A DNA stretch of 64,000 nt from Tetragonia tetragonoides (lineage: Eukaryota > Streptophyta > Magnoliopsida > Caryophyllales > Aizoaceae). Each line of letters starts with the position of its first letter. Positions within the stretch are counted from its first letter, which is position 1. A model generated the notes under the pieces. That model did not search any database. It was not told the DNA's origin and saw nothing but the letters and a program-made list of their open reading frames with translations. The DNA lies in NCBI GenBank assembly GCA_038025085.1, contig CM076152.1, positions 35,219,501 through 35,283,500 on the forward strand, in the 5' to 3' direction. The position numbers and the translations under genes are program-made. Positions 1 through 12,174 of the stretch are shown piece by piece.

Positions 1-1974
1 CAGGAGGAGTGATTACGTAAATATAATGTGCAATTGAATGGCAGCGTTGTTGGAAATTTAGAAATGTTTATCTATAATTTGATTATTGCTTATACTTTCA
101 GTATAGAAAGAAGGGAACGGAACACAAGTTTTGTTGGTGTGGTTTCTTTAGAGAAGGCTTCCTACTTTGTGGTTTTATAGGGTAGCATTGTATCTTAATT
201 TGATCTAGAATGCTAGGAGTTTGTTTGTGTGAGGCGAAGAATGAAAAGGAATGGTGATGGAGTATATCTGTATATGTAATCTTAAAAAAGAATGATAGGA
301 AGTGTAGAAATGTTTATCTATATAGTGGTTATACATTGTACTGTAAAAAGAAGGGAACATAATGCATTTCATTATGAGATTCTAGTTTTCTTGGCATGGA
401 TCTTTAGGGAAGGGTCCCTAGTTTATATTTATTTGTTTGTTTTTCTCATTATTTTTGCTGAATCAGTCCCTTGTACTAAATTATGATGATGTTTTTATGG
501 ATTGGCTGAAGACCATTTTGGTTTGTAATCCAATGGATGGCCTTTATGGGGTGTTTTAAGGAAGGGTATAGTTGGGCAACATTGAAAAATGGTTAGTTTG
601 ATTTAGATTCTGAAGAGTGGTTTTGTTTGAGGTGATTAATTAACAGGAGTGGTATGGAAGTACAAGTAATGTTATAATGGAATGGTAGAAAATCTACAAA
701 TGTTCATAATGGCAGTCTTATTTTGTATTTTAACTTGCTTTAGAATGTCAAGTGTTTCCTTTTTTGAGGTGATTAATGAGGAGGAATGGTGGTGACTGGT
801 GAAGTATTTATAATGTGACAATGAAACATTTAGTGTTTATACATTTACTTTATAAGAACTGAAGAAGGGAACTGAATGCAATTTATTATGGCTAGTTTTG
901 TTGGCATGGTTCTTTACGGAAGGGTTCCTAGTTTGGGTTTTATAATTTATTGATTTGTATTTGAGATTATTTCTGCTGAACGTAGCCCCTTGCACCAAAC
1001 TAATTACAAGAGTGTTCTGCAATGTATTGATAGTAGAAATGTTACGATATTTGGTCAAGTTGAGGGGCTTTGAGGGATCAGTAGCCGAAAAACAAGTTAT
1101 GGCTGCTAAGTAATTGTTATAGTTGTGGTTTCACCCTACTTGTGTAAGGCTATGGTGAAAAGGGCTAGTATTTGCTCCTCAAGATAGCAAGGATATGGGT
1201 CATATGGCTTTATCAATATCCATGGTCGTATAGGAGGCTGGTTATCTAGGAAAGAAAAATATGCTTTTGACTTCAAACAACTGGTTCCCTACTGCAAGGT
1301 GGTTGTGGAACGCAAAAGGTATTTATGAAGGTACACGCGTTTATTTCGGCCTTGGTGTTGGACTGAATTAACACCTAATGACTTGCGCTAAAGTATGAGG
1401 CGCTCTAACTCCCATATAGTTCATGATATTTGTGTGCTGTGCTGCGCTAGCATGTTTCTGGAAATGCAGCGTAGTATAGAGTCCATGGAGTAGGTTTGTT
1501 TTTGTTGTTTTCAGGAAGTTTTGGGCATGTGCCACTCAAGCAGAAGGAGAAGAGGCTTCTTTGGCACAATGCTATGTTTGTAATCTTTTGGTACGTTTGT
1601 TTAGCGGGGGTTACCTACTTAGCCTCTTTGTGGGCGAAGGAAGCAGGGGTTCAGGGGAATATTTGATATGTAGATTCTTCAAAGAGGACTACTTTTAGGC
1701 TGTACTTCTGATTCTTTATTAGTTATATACTTTTTTTTCCTAGAATACTTTTGAGTTCGATGGACCTTCTTTTCCTTTTTCTTTCTTGTTTGATAATGTG
1801 CTTGTACGGGGTTCGTGTAACTAGTCGCATGGGCCTTCAAGTGAGTTCCTTGGACTTCTTTCAACTTAGCTTATATTTGGTGCTAGTTGATAAGCTAATT
1901 CTAGCTGCTACAATATCATATTCTTTATTTGGTGCTATATCATTTTTTGCTTAAGATGTGTGCTCGGTTTGCAG
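1..1974 (+). repeat. Intron of TBCCD1 with a diverged tandem duplication
   Basis: This stretch precedes the first recognisable TBCCD1 exon and holds no coding exon that I can see, so I read it as intron. About 1-1080 is a diverged repeat: the phrase TAGAAATGTTTATCTATA occurs near 60 and 306, a related form near 688 and 830, and AAGAAGGGAAC recurs near 108, 350 and 862. Each is followed by TTGGCATGG-like and GGAAGGGT-like words, and GAGGTGATTAAT recurs near 629 and 764. Copies are a few hundred bases long and differ by substitutions and indels. Positions 1081-1974 show nothing I can name. Confidence 0.5.
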
Positions 1975-4900
1975 CTTGTGCGGAGCAATAGTCGGAAATT
2001 TATGCCATCGCAGTCAGATGAAGAGGCTCACCAATTATCTTACTTGCAGAAGCATTTGGCTAACATACTCACCCTTTTGGCAGAGCCAGTTGAAGGAGAA
2101 GGCGATGAATCTCTGGTTGGTTGCAATAATTTGCTGCATTATATACTGTGGAGTTTCTATAAGCGTTGAACTGATCAATTTTCTTGAAGGCTATGGCATT
2201 TTGTTTTTATTGCGACATCCAAAATTGAGAGTTCTAAAGTCCGTTGTAGAAAATTTGACCCCCCCCCCCCGTTTCCCCTCATAAATAGCAGTACTGTTTT
2301 ATGTTTCAGTTTTAGTGATACCATTGTTGATCAAGAGTCTTATTGTAGGTACTAAATAATTCTTAATCGTTTGTAATTAAAAGTCACTGCATATATTTGA
2401 TGTTGATATCATCATTCATTTAGAAGCTTCTTTTATGGGATTAGTTGTTTTCCTTCCCCTTTTGCAGAGGTCACTACTTTGAGCCCCCCCCGGGCCTTAG
2501 GTCACTGAAGTTTTTCATGGCCATTAACTTTTGGAGCCCGTGGGATTAGTTGGGCAAAAGCACACATTATCTTTATAAGAAGTGTCATCTTTTTTAATCT
2601 TCTTCAGAAGAAGGAAAAAAAAAGAGGGGTAGCTAACATTTATGCAGTCAACAAGCTATATGAGGAGTTTTTTTTTTTTGTCAATGTTAAGTTCATGATA
2701 CACTCACATGAGCCCTTTCCATGAGATGGGCAATAACCTTATCTACTGAGGACATGTGCTACGAGAAATCAGAGTGTTGCGTTGTTTGTTCTGATTTAGT
2801 TGCACATGTTCTTTGTGCTTATGTTTGGGTACATTATGGTGGTGAAGTCTGTCTCTGAATTTCCTGTGTTGTGTATATGAGAAGACTACTACTCTGACTA
2901 TTTGTTTAATCTTTCTGATTGATATATGTAACTATGTAAGAATCTTCTTATGAACATTTCTTGAACTATACTAAACATACGTTTTGTGACAGGTGTTGTC
3001 TATGGAAAGGTTTGAACACCTTGGCTTTCTGATTCAATTTCGTGAAAAGGGATCTGAAGCAGTACCATTGAGCCATGCCGCTCCCTTTTTTGCCAATTCA
3101 GACCCTGATATGCCTGCTGCAGCTGTCTCTGCAGCACAAGTTCATGATTGGCTTCTTCAGAAGATTGCCGATGCCTTGGAACGTATTGCTGAAAGGGCTA
3201 CTGCAAAAGAAAATGGTCCTGATCAAGACATTGCTATGGCGGATGCCAATGCAAACTTTACTAAGGCCTCGACGAGCTCCAGGGGTCTGAGTATAATTGA
3301 AGGCATCTCTAAATCCTCATATGTGAAACAAGCAGCTGAAGTAAAAGGTTCTTCTCTCAAGGTTAGCGGGACCCCGTGATGAGTTCTCCTCTTCCCCCAG
3401 TAGCTATTGAAATACTCCACTGTTTATGAACTGAAGAGGACTTTATGTTTAAGAAGTATGTGAGAATCAGGAAGTGCAGTGCGCCAATTCTCATGGCTCA
3501 CAGTTTGGGATCCTCTCTTTATCCCCCCAAGCTGTGAACCCTCCTCACCTTCCTAAAAAGAAAATGTATTAGAGACTTGATGAGTGATTACTCGGCAACA
3601 TCCTTTTAAGAACCAAGTTCTAAAAAGTAAACCTTTCTCTGACGGTTAATCTAAGACCAAAGTATATAACATAATTTCTGAAAGGAAGACACTATTTCAT
3701 ATTTGGTTTGGTGGCAAACCCTATAAGAGTACCATGTTTTCTATATCAGCTGTGCAGAACCCGAACCATCTTTATTTTGGTCCCACGGTTTAGGTGGGTG
3801 TTTTGTCTTTTAAGTGCACTGAAGTGGATTTTCATCATGATAATATAAGTTGTGCTATGCACTATCATGACTACCCCATAAATTGTAGGCCTTTATCATC
3901 ATATATCATCTGCTAATTGATTAACATTTTGTTGTGGAGATTGGTAGTGGTATCAGTTTGAGGTTAAAAAATGCATGTTTAGGAACAAAATGGAGCATTA
4001 ACTCTGAGGGGGTAGTTCAGTTGGTAAGACCTCTGAGATCTATTCCAGAGGTCCCAGGTTCGAGTCCTGTCAGGGCCACTGGAGGTTTTCCTAGTCGTTA
4101 ATCTCAGGGCCCATGGGATTAGTCAAGCAAAGCTTGGACAGCCATGTTATCAGAGCATTTATTTATTCATCTTACCAACATCACTAATGTCATGTCTGAT
4201 CCCCCCCCTCCCCTGCACCCCTCCTTTTTGTTTTTGAGCAGAAGCCCCATATTATTGTTAGCTTATTCTGTTTTGTTCAAGGGCCTTGCTGTTGACATCC
4301 CTTCTGCATGCAGGTGTTAAACTGCCACGATTCTGTGATTTATGTTTTGGCACCTTTGAAATACGCCACCATTTATGGCTCCTCAGATACAACTATAGTT
4401 CTTGGAGCTGTTGGCAAGGTAATGATACAATTGAGGGATGAGATGAATATGTCTTTGCTCTACAGTGTCTATTCTTTCCACAACCTTGAATCTCCATGAA
4501 TTTTGCATATCTTCTGACTTTAGGGACAGATTTCTGAATGAGGGTTCTGATTCAGATGCAAAACTTACATCTAAAGCTTCCCTTATGTTGTCAACAGGCT
4601 GTGAGAGTAGAACATTGTGAGCGTGTTCATGTCATCACTGCAGCTAAACGAGTTTGCATTGCCAACTGTCGTGAGTGTGTCTTTTATTTAGGAGTCAACC
4701 AGCGTCCTCTTATTGTTGGTGACAATCATAAGCTTCAGGTACTCAACTGTTCTTTCTTCTTACATCATTGAAAACATCCCCCGGAGAACCATGATAGCAG
4801 TATTCCAGTCGGTTTGTATTGATATTGCAGGATTTATGTCTTGAACCACGATCCCTAGCCCCCTCACGTCCTTGCTGCATACTCTACTGAATTAGTATGC

Positions 4901-7050
4901 TGACTGAAGCAACTTGGGAGAGAGAGAGAGGCAAGTATGAGGAGATTGTGGTCCAAATGATAGTGGCCGAAAAGTTTATACTTATCTAGCACCTTTTATT
5001 TATTTATTAATTAATTTTTTTCTCTTCTCTTTTCAATCTAATAGGAAGGAAAATATGGGAGCATAACACATTGGATCTTAGCTTAGAATTTTTATGAAAG
5101 GAAAGTTTTGAATTTGTTTCCAGAGAGACCTCATTTCTGTAGTTTCTTTGTGCGCCATTTTGGAGGAAGAGAGGCAAGCATTGCGCTGGGGCATGGTGGA
5201 CGAGGAATTAAAAGACTAGATATACAATGCAAAAAAGAACACTGCATATAACTTAATTATGCGTAGAAAATAGGGTGATGCAGATGTACTAGAGAGGAAA
5301 CAACAATAATGGCCTAAAAGTAGGAAAAGAAAGAAAAAAGATAAGACAATTAGAGGAAAGATTAAGGTATGGAAATCAAAAGACAGGAATGTGGGTGAGA
5401 ATTAGGTCATAAATCATAACAGACCACAATCTGTAGAAGTAGTTTAGGCAAAGGCTGCTTGAACCTCAGTGGAAATGATTTTGGTGCAGAAAGCTTCTTA
5501 TATCCTAGCTTCGTTTCCTTGTATTGGCTCTTTTGCATTGATGTTGCTTCTCTTTGAACCTATAATTCTTTATAAGCTTACTGTTTTTGGATCTTGAAAT
5601 GCTATTCACTTTTGTGGTTTTGTAATAGCATATTTTCACTTTTCAGTGTTGGTTAGTTCTTATTCTGTGTGCAAGTTTAGAAGACAAAGTGCAATCACTT
5701 GGGTTCCAGTTATTTATTATTTTTCCCAGAAGGCAGAAAAAATTGTTTGTCAATGCTTATTTTGCTTTTTGATTCTTGCATTAAATTTGTGTTCATATGC
5801 AATGCAAAGAAGCCCATCTTCTCTACCCTCAAAAAAAAAAAAAGAAGCTCATCTTCTCTAAATTTTGTCAGGTGGGACCATATAATACCTTCTATGCAGA
5901 ATTAGAGGAACATTTAAATCAAGTTGGTATTGAGCCAACTGTTAATAGGTGGAATGAACCCTTGGCGTTGGGTGTGGTTGATCCACATGATTCATTGTCC
6001 CATCCTGCGGGTGTTTCTGATGCACAAGCTGAGACAGCTGCTCTATTAGACCCAGATCAGTTCACTAACTTTTTGGTAAGCGTAATACATTGGTACCTAG
6101 TTTGGTTCAAACTCGTGTTGCTTCAGCTGTGTAAAAATAGGTTATCTTGGTAGCCTCTTTTTTGCAGCATCTTCATTTTTCTTTGCTTTTTTATACTTAT
6201 TGCATCTCAACTTTTAATATCTTTGAAATGCTATTACAGTGTGGTTTCAAAAGGTTTATATTTCTATCTTCCCTCATTTTGAAGAACTAGTGTAATAAAA
6301 GAGGTTAATCAAATGGTCTCTCCTGCAAAAGTTGATTCATTTCACTTTGGTTTTATTTACTGAATTTTTTTTATTATACTCGCAGATTCCAAACTGGTTT
6401 GCTGGTGAAGCTCCTGGTGCCACTAAAGACAATCCATTTTCTTTGCCTGAGGCTTATATGGCCTCTCAGCATAAAAATGTATTTTTCTGACTTCTCCCAA
6501 ATAAATGTCTGCTTCAATCTTAGTTCTATTTTGACCTCTATGAATGGTCTTTGATTCGCACGTAAATCTGACTTAGGAAATGTATGTTTCCTTTCAGCAC
6601 TCGAACCTAGGGGAGGTTAAGCAAATTCTACAGGAGACTCCACTTGATGAGAGCAAGAAAAGAGAACTGTCAAGTGCACTTCATGTATTATTCAAAGACT
6701 GGCTATATGGTAAGGATTAATATCTTTATGGGTCACTAGAACTTGAATCTCCATTATTGTTTGATGGGTTTTTGTGAGCAAACATTTTGGGAACTAACAA
6801 GTCTGAGATTTATATACTTTAGAAAGCGTTTCATTCTTGAGCGATTATCTGGTTTGTGCAAGTTTGACATAGTGTAAAGTGTGAAATATCGCATAATGAA
6901 GCTCTAAGACTGACTAGCTCTGTCGAACTATGACTCTGAACACCCCCTATAATTATGCCAAAGAAGTCTTAACAATTTTAACTGGCTTCATTTGATGCTG
7001 TTACAGCTTCCGGAAATGTCCGCCAGCTATACTGCTTACAAGGGGACTAA
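1975..7050 (+). CDS. TBCC domain-containing protein 1 (TBCCD1), 3' part of gene
   Basis: Spliced from exons 1975-2115, 2993-3361, 4314-4418, 4598-4738, 5872-6075, 6386-6478, 6598-6709 and 7007-7050 (TAA stop). Every junction is GT/AG and the frame stays open, giving about 402 C-terminal residues. The product matches the plant TBCCD1 family: a QSDEEAHQLSYLQKHL stretch in the first exon, an MERFEHLGFLIQF segment, then the beta-helical TBCC/C-CAP core (NCHDSVIYVLAPL, VEHCERVHVI, NCRECVFYLGVNQRPL), a PYNTFY and LGVVDPHDSLSHP region, and an RQLYCLQGD end. The family is related to tubulin cofactor C. In animals and algae TBCCD1 acts at centrosomes or basal bodies; its role in plants is poorly known. 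The amino-terminal exons lie beyond the left edge. No frameshift or lost residue is evident, so it is probably functional. Confidence 0.93.
2440..2585 (+). repeat. Partial SINE-like copy in TBCCD1 intron
   Basis: Positions about 2498-2575 resemble the right half of the fuller SINE-like copy at 4001-4152: both have a GTCACT or GCCACT word, then a TTAA segment, then GGGATTAGT and a CAAA run before ATTATC or GTTATC. The tRNA-like head is missing or decayed here. A C-rich tract (2486-2492) lies just upstream. Confidence 0.4.
4001..4152 (+). mobile_element. tRNA-derived SINE in TBCCD1 intron
   Basis: The left half looks tRNA-derived. There is an A-box-like TAGTTCAGTTGG near 4012 and a perfect B-box GGTTCGAGTCC near 4058, but no normal anticodon arm. 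The right half contains GGGATTAGTCAAGCAAAGC, reminiscent of the tail of plant SINEs such as the Au family (recalled, not searched). A 7-bp word GAGCATT occurs on both sides (3993-3999 and 4153-4159) and may be a target-site duplication, though it is short. It sits between coding exons of TBCCD1, in the gene's orientation. Confidence 0.6.
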
Positions 7051-7300
7051 CGAGGTGCTCTTGCATCAAGATGGTGTTGAAGGATGTTTTTGTGGTTTTC
7101 GTCATCGCCGTCAAGTCCTGTACTTCCCTCATGATTTGAGTTGATAAACTTGCACAACTTGGTAAGCAGGCTTACTAAACAAGTCTGCTACGCCGTGCAC
7201 CAGTTGTGAATTAGCACTTGCACAGGCTGATTTGCTTGCACTCGATAATCTCACCCTCAATTTTTTGTTGTAAGGAATGTCTCTGTAATGTTTAGTTCCT
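7051..7300 (+). other. Probable TBCCD1 3' UTR
   Basis: Sequence after the TAA stop contains no further conserved coding segment. A T-rich tract near 7260 and GTAATG-rich sequence are compatible with a plant polyadenylation region, but no canonical AATAAA is obvious, so the end is uncertain. Confidence 0.35.
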
Positions 7301-7635
7301 ATAGTTTCACAGTTTCACTTTCACCTACCTTTGTGAAATTGGATGCTGGATTTCATAGTTTCATGAGTTTGTCAAATGCTGCATTTTTGTTGCTCCAAAA
7401 CTTGCCTTCTGCTTTTCCTTTTCCTTTTCCTTTTCTGTGGGCGTGTTATTCTCAACCACTCTTTAATTATGGTCCCTCTAAGGCTTTCCTGAAATATGTT
7501 ACTTTATCTTCCAAATTTCCAAACTAAATACAGTAAGCATTACTGGGTTTTTTGTGGAAGAGCAAAAAGTAGTGGGCTAGTGGGAGAGTGAGACAGAGAG
7601 AGCTGGGCAAAACTTTTCCCAGAAATCAGAAGTTA

Positions 7636-7785
7636 GGGGTTCTATCTGGATTTGTGCATGTCCTCCCTGGGTATGGGCCATGCTAACTCTCTCTGTATCG
7701 TTTCAATTTTGTGAGATGTTTTCAGATAGGGGTTATGCTAATCCTATCTGTATCGTTCCAATTTTATTCGATGTCCCGGAGGGAC
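7636..7785 (-). pseudogene. U6 snRNA-derived pseudogene with internal duplication
   Basis: Read on the - strand, it begins with GTCCCTCCGGGACATC, close to the conserved U6 5' stem-loop. It continues with AAAATTGGAACGATACAGA, the invariant plant U6 body, then GATTAGCAT and CCCCT. A second, slightly different copy of the body follows (AAAATTGAAACGATACAGAGAG, then TTAGCATGGCCC), ending with GACATGCACAAATCC like the U6 3' half. The total of about 150 nt is roughly 50 nt longer than a real U6 because of this partial duplication. No upstream sequence element or TATA box at the spacing expected for a plant U6 promoter is visible, so it is most likely a dead, rearranged copy. Confidence 0.8.
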
Positions 7786-8247
7786 AGAAATTACCATCAA
7801 TTAAGCTGGCTTAGCCGAGTAGCGAGATCTAGATCAAGATTATGATAACCAGGAGAGGCTGCTATTTTTGTTTGTTCATCTAATGATATACGTGGTTAAT
7901 TAGCATAACGCAGCTTGGCACCATCACTCTATTTGGCAAAATTGGGTGGTACTAGGTTGTGTCAACATTTGGATTTATCTAGTTCATGGCAAAACATTAC
8001 CATGCCCTTTTTATTTTGCTTTTGAATTCCTTTTTCATAAGGTAAATGTATGAATATTATATTTGTCCCAAAGAAAATCAATAGCCATATTGCATCACCT
8101 TGGTCCTTGAGAGTGACTTGAAGTACCAATCAGAATTTACATTAAGCAATTCCTTTATTATTTTTATTATTTTAGTTTATTTTTTGATCTTGGGATACCG
8201 GTCAGAATTGGTGGGGATGTTGATAATGGGTAGGGTCTGTTGCAACT

Positions 8248-8540
8248 AGACCTGGCAAACGGGTCGGTCGGGTCGGGTTTCGGTCGGTCAAATACATGTC
8301 GGGTTAAATACGAGTCGGGTCAAATACGGGTCAAATACATCGGGTCAAATACGGGTTCGGTTTCGGGTTACCCAACGGGTTTGACAAATATTGTCTCACA
8401 GCATTCGGATTTGGGTCGAGTCATTTCAGTCTCAGGTCAAAACGGGTCGGGTCATTTCAGATTTGAATCTCGTCGGGTCGGGTTTCGGACGGGTCTATAG
8501 CGGATCGGATTCGAATCGATTATGGGTCGGGTCAGTTTGC
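8248..8540 (+). repeat. Degenerate GGGTC/CGGGTCAAATAC repeat tract
   Basis: The tract is built from imperfect short repeats of CGGGT, TCGGGTCGGGTT and CGGGTCAAATAC, strongly biased in G and T on this strand. The word TTGCAAC flanks it on both sides (near 8240 and 8536), and the left end reads TAGACCTGGCAAAC, so it may be an inserted element and not just slippage. It produces spurious short open frames. Confidence 0.65.
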
Positions 8541-8995
8541 AACATCTACCCTTTGCTTTCAAGAAGGTGAAAAATAACATAAATGGTAAGAAAGCATCAG
8601 AGCTATTTAATAGGTTGTCAATGATGAATTGTGTTACAGACAAGCTGTACCATGTAAGTTATTATTTGCATCCAAATGAAATTGGTTCTTGCAAGCCCAT
8701 ACCTACAACTCTAATAGCATATGTTCTAATTTCTAAATTCAACCTGGTTCTCACGTTCAAACTTTTTTTTGGTCTTTGTCAAGGATATCCACCATCGATC
8801 AAAGTGACTAATTCTCTCGTCCCAACTGTCAGCGCACTAAGTGGTAGGGGGCTGGCCAATGGATTTTTTCCATTCACAAGAGTTGAGATTCAAACCCCCA
8901 ACCACTTGTTTAAGGGATGAAGTGCTGAACCACTACACCAATCCATTTTGGTTTCTCCCGTTCAAACTTCAAATAATTTGCATACATATTTTATA

Positions 8996-9252
8996 CTACC
9001 TCCGTGTTTTGAAGATGTTTACATTTACTTTTTCACGGTCTCCAGAGCACTACTTTGACCGTATATAATTCTAATTATATGCATATATAAATGATAAGAT
9101 AATAATGTTTTGAAAGTATTCTTTAAAATGAATCTAACAATAGCATTTTTACATCATAAATATTTGTAACTTTTCATTAATTTATGGCTAAGTTTGTGAA
9201 CTTTGACCTTAAAAAATAAAGTGTAAACATTTTGATGAAACAGATTAAGTAG
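8996..9252. mobile_element. Stowaway-type MITE
   Basis: The element has terminal inverted sequence CTACCTCCGTGTTTTGAAGATG at the left and its degenerate complement at the right (CATTTTGATGAAACAGATTAAGTAG), flanked by TA on both sides (8994-8995 and 9253-9254). It is AT-rich, 257 bp long and non-coding. Internal words such as GGTCTCCA and CACTACTTTGA recur in the elements at 11635 and 12175. Confidence 0.7.
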
Positions 9253-9469
9253 TACAATACTAGTGAATAAATTGTTGCTAAAATAATCAAATTTTCAAGA
9301 TAGTAAATTTTTAATTTTGGCCAACATATGAATGGCGATGATGCTGGGGACCTAATGGGTTTGTATTAGGGGCAGAATATGCCTATAGATTTATATCCTA
9401 ATGAATAATTATTTGAAGCTGAAGGAGGTTCTTGGAAAAGTAGATTTGCTCTGAATTTCATATAACAAA

Positions 9470-9585
9470 TTAAAAGGGGATGATCGAAAATTAGCGTAAC
9501 TCATCAGCGGAGGGGCACAGACTTTGTGGCTCATGGTTTTGCAAAACGGGGTATTTCGAGAGTTCATGATTTCTTGGCGTAAATA
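9470..9585 (+). pseudogene. LINE RNase H C-terminal relic
   Basis: One frame reads about 30 residues ending in a GTDFVAHGFAKRGISR-like segment and a stop. This matches the end of the RNase H domain found at the C-terminus of plant L1-type ORF2 proteins, whose hallmark is an N-x-x-A-H-x-L-A-K motif. Nothing else of the element is recognisable nearby. Confidence 0.5.
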
Positions 9586-10909
9586 TAATATTGTTTACTG
9601 TTTGTCTAGTATGAGTTTAAGTGTGACTGTCTCTTTCTAGCACATGATTGTAATCTCTCACTCAACCCTAAAAGATGGGAATAATTAGTTAAATAATGCT
9701 ATCCAGAAGGAAGTGTAATAGGTGTTCTTGTAACTGGACTGTAATTATTCTGTCCGATTATGACTTATTATTATTTACTCTACATAATTACTCTCATAGT
9801 TGTTACCAACTTCATATCAATAATAATGTAGCAACAATGCTCACAATATTCTACTATATGCTTGCTCTTAAACATCAAAAATGAAACAACGAGTCTTTTA
9901 ACATTTAGCAGCAGAAAATATAAGCCGATCGAGTGACCAAAGGACCCAAATCAATTCCCATGTGCCATCCTCTCATCATTGTCCTTTTCTGTTTGATTTC
10001 AACCCAAAAATTGACGAACTAAAGACAATCTAAACGCAGCGTTTTATTCCACTATGGACCCTTTGGATTATTGGGATATCTTTGGATCCCTCTTGCTCTA
10101 TCTCTCGTAGTGGAGGACAGCAGGACAGAGGAATATCCAATCAAGGGTAGCATGGTAATTTACAGAGCCTTATAAGACATTGGTACGGAATATTTTGATA
10201 TTGAATTGAATTTATGATAGGTGCCCTACTTCTTGCCTAGTAAGACAATCGGTGTGTTTGTTATTTGGAACTTTCACCTTCAGTTTCTCACACATCCCCA
10301 ATGCTTCGTGTCCACATTGATCATTAACCTGCATTGTTGTCAATTGTCATTGGATAATAACTTGTTTGAATATTACATTTTTGGTTCTGGTAGTCACGTC
10401 GAATTTACCAAATGTTTCGAGAAATGTATTTGAGAAATAGAACTGATGTCTTATAATGGATGAGTCTCATTGTCATCTGTAAGAGTCATACTATTACGGA
10501 CGGTAGATGAGGAATCCCCTATTCAATAATGAAGTTAGACCTCATACAGGCTACCAAAGATAGTTTAGTGAATAGGTAGAGAGAGTAAAGTGTAGTTGGA
10601 TGTTTACATTGTCCCTTGTGAGGTTTCTTAATGGTAAGAGTGCTAGTGGAAGCATGTCAAATTTATGAACATCGTTACTAAGTTGAGCCAAAACCTGTTA
10701 ATTGTGTGTGCAAATCAGCTGTAGGCTTGTTTAGCAGGCCCCCAGTTAGATAATAACATGATAGGATATTATATTCGTGGTCAACTTGTTATACCAGACA
10801 CTTTATTAAAACAATTAGCCACTATTAGCCAATAATAGTTGATAAGACCATTAGTAAAATGGCTAACAATTGCTTGAAAAAAAGGCCCAACTATTATAAG
10901 TCACAATAC
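9586..10909. other. Intergenic DNA, nothing recognised
   Basis: AT-rich sequence with only short chance open frames. I see no conserved protein segment, RNA gene or clear repeat. Confidence 0.5.
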
Positions 10910-11189
10910 AAACACTTGTGTGGACTTAGTTTATGGTGGACCAATACTTGGAGTCACCCATCTACTTTATCTGGAGTCACCCCCTTCTAAAAGTGGAGCC
11001 ACTCCTACTTCACCTAGAGCCACCCCTCAAATTCATACTTGACACCACCTCTACTTCACTTGGAGCCACCCCATTACTTTTCCCGAAGCCACCCCTTTAC
11101 TTTATCTGGAGCCACTCCGTACTTCACATGGAGCCACCCCTCAAAATTACTTAGTCTACGGTGGACTAAAGTCCACACAAGACTTGCTG
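10910..11189. mobile_element. TIR element containing a GGAGCCACCCC minisatellite
   Basis: The ends carry inverted repeats: CTTGTGTGGACTTAG at 10915 and its complement AAGTCCACACAAG at 11169-11181. Inside are about nine imperfect copies of a 20-30 bp unit built around GGAGCCACCCCT and ACTTCAC (10950-11145). A 12-bp direct repeat AAGTCACAATAC lies at 10898-10909 and 11190-11201, which could be a target-site duplication. No transposase is present, so the family is uncertain. Confidence 0.55.
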
Positions 11190-11634
11190 AAGTCACAATA
11201 CTACACAATTTTATTACTTTCAACTAAGAAAAACAAAATGATAGACACTCAAATATTAACATCTCAATTTACTATCATCTACCTAATAGTTATACTTGCT
11301 CGTGGAACTTTTGATGGCCTCACAAATCGCACCCTCCACCACCTCACCTCGCATACACCATAAGTCAACAACGCTTCTTAGATGATCACACTTGTAGACT
11401 TATAAGAGACTCTTAATTCTATAGTAGCTAGACAACTAGTAACATTCCATAATTATATGCTACTTAAAATAGAAACTACTACTCCTACTGCTTAAAAAAC
11501 ATTGAATATCACTACAATAATATTGCTTTTTTTTTTTTATAGGACATTACAATAATATTGCTGCCAAATAATGATTGAATTAATTCTTGCCTTAATTACA
11601 TATTGGGATTGACTCTAGAAATTTAAAAGTTGTA

Positions 11635-11861
11635 TTTCATCCATTTCGAAAAAGCCTTAACATTTATTTTTTTATGGTCTCCAAGGCACTACTTTGAGCA
11701 TAAATATTTGTATCTAAATGAATATATAAATTATAAAAAATATGATTTTTCAAAAATACTTTTTAAAATAAATCTAATTAACTATACTATTTTTACATTA
11801 TAATCCTTATATTTTTTCATGAACCAATAATACAATGTTAAGGTTTTTCAAAACGGGAGAG
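11635..11861. mobile_element. Stowaway-type MITE
   Basis: Termini are degenerate inverted copies containing CGAAAAAGCCTTAACA at the left and TGTTAAGGTTTTTCAAAACGG at the right, flanked by TA (11633-11634 and 11862-11863). The inner words GGTCTCCA and GCACTACTTTGA are shared with the element at 8996. Confidence 0.65.
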
Positions 11862-12174
11862 TACTAGATTAGTAGACTAGACAAAACCCGACAAGCGACT
11901 TGAACCATTGTTTTATAAATCCACAAAACCTCGTATGAGATCATCTCACCATAACTCAATAAGATGGTGGCCACTTTTTATAAATCAGAGGCAACGTTTT
12001 ATAACAAATGACCATTGTACCTCTAAAACACCCAATTTTACCTCAGGGTTGGTCTTACACAAATTCAAAAAGACAAAAAAAATAAAAATAAAAATAATAT
12101 CAACACCCTAAAAGTATTAATGGTATATTCTTCCTAAGTTCCAACCCAAAACAAAAACAAGAATTATTCCAATA

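Noticed and set aside
4012..4080. A tRNA gene at the A/B-box sequence in the TBCCD1 intron
   Set aside because: The anticodon arm and acceptor pairing are absent; the boxes fit a tRNA-derived SINE.
8240..8500. Gly/Ser-rich 86-codon frame
   Set aside because: It is generated by the degenerate GGGTC repeat and has no conserved features.
10933..11154. Repetitive 73-codon frame (SHP/EPP-rich)
   Set aside because: The frame is a by-product of the GGAGCCACCCC minisatellite; there is no start context or homology.
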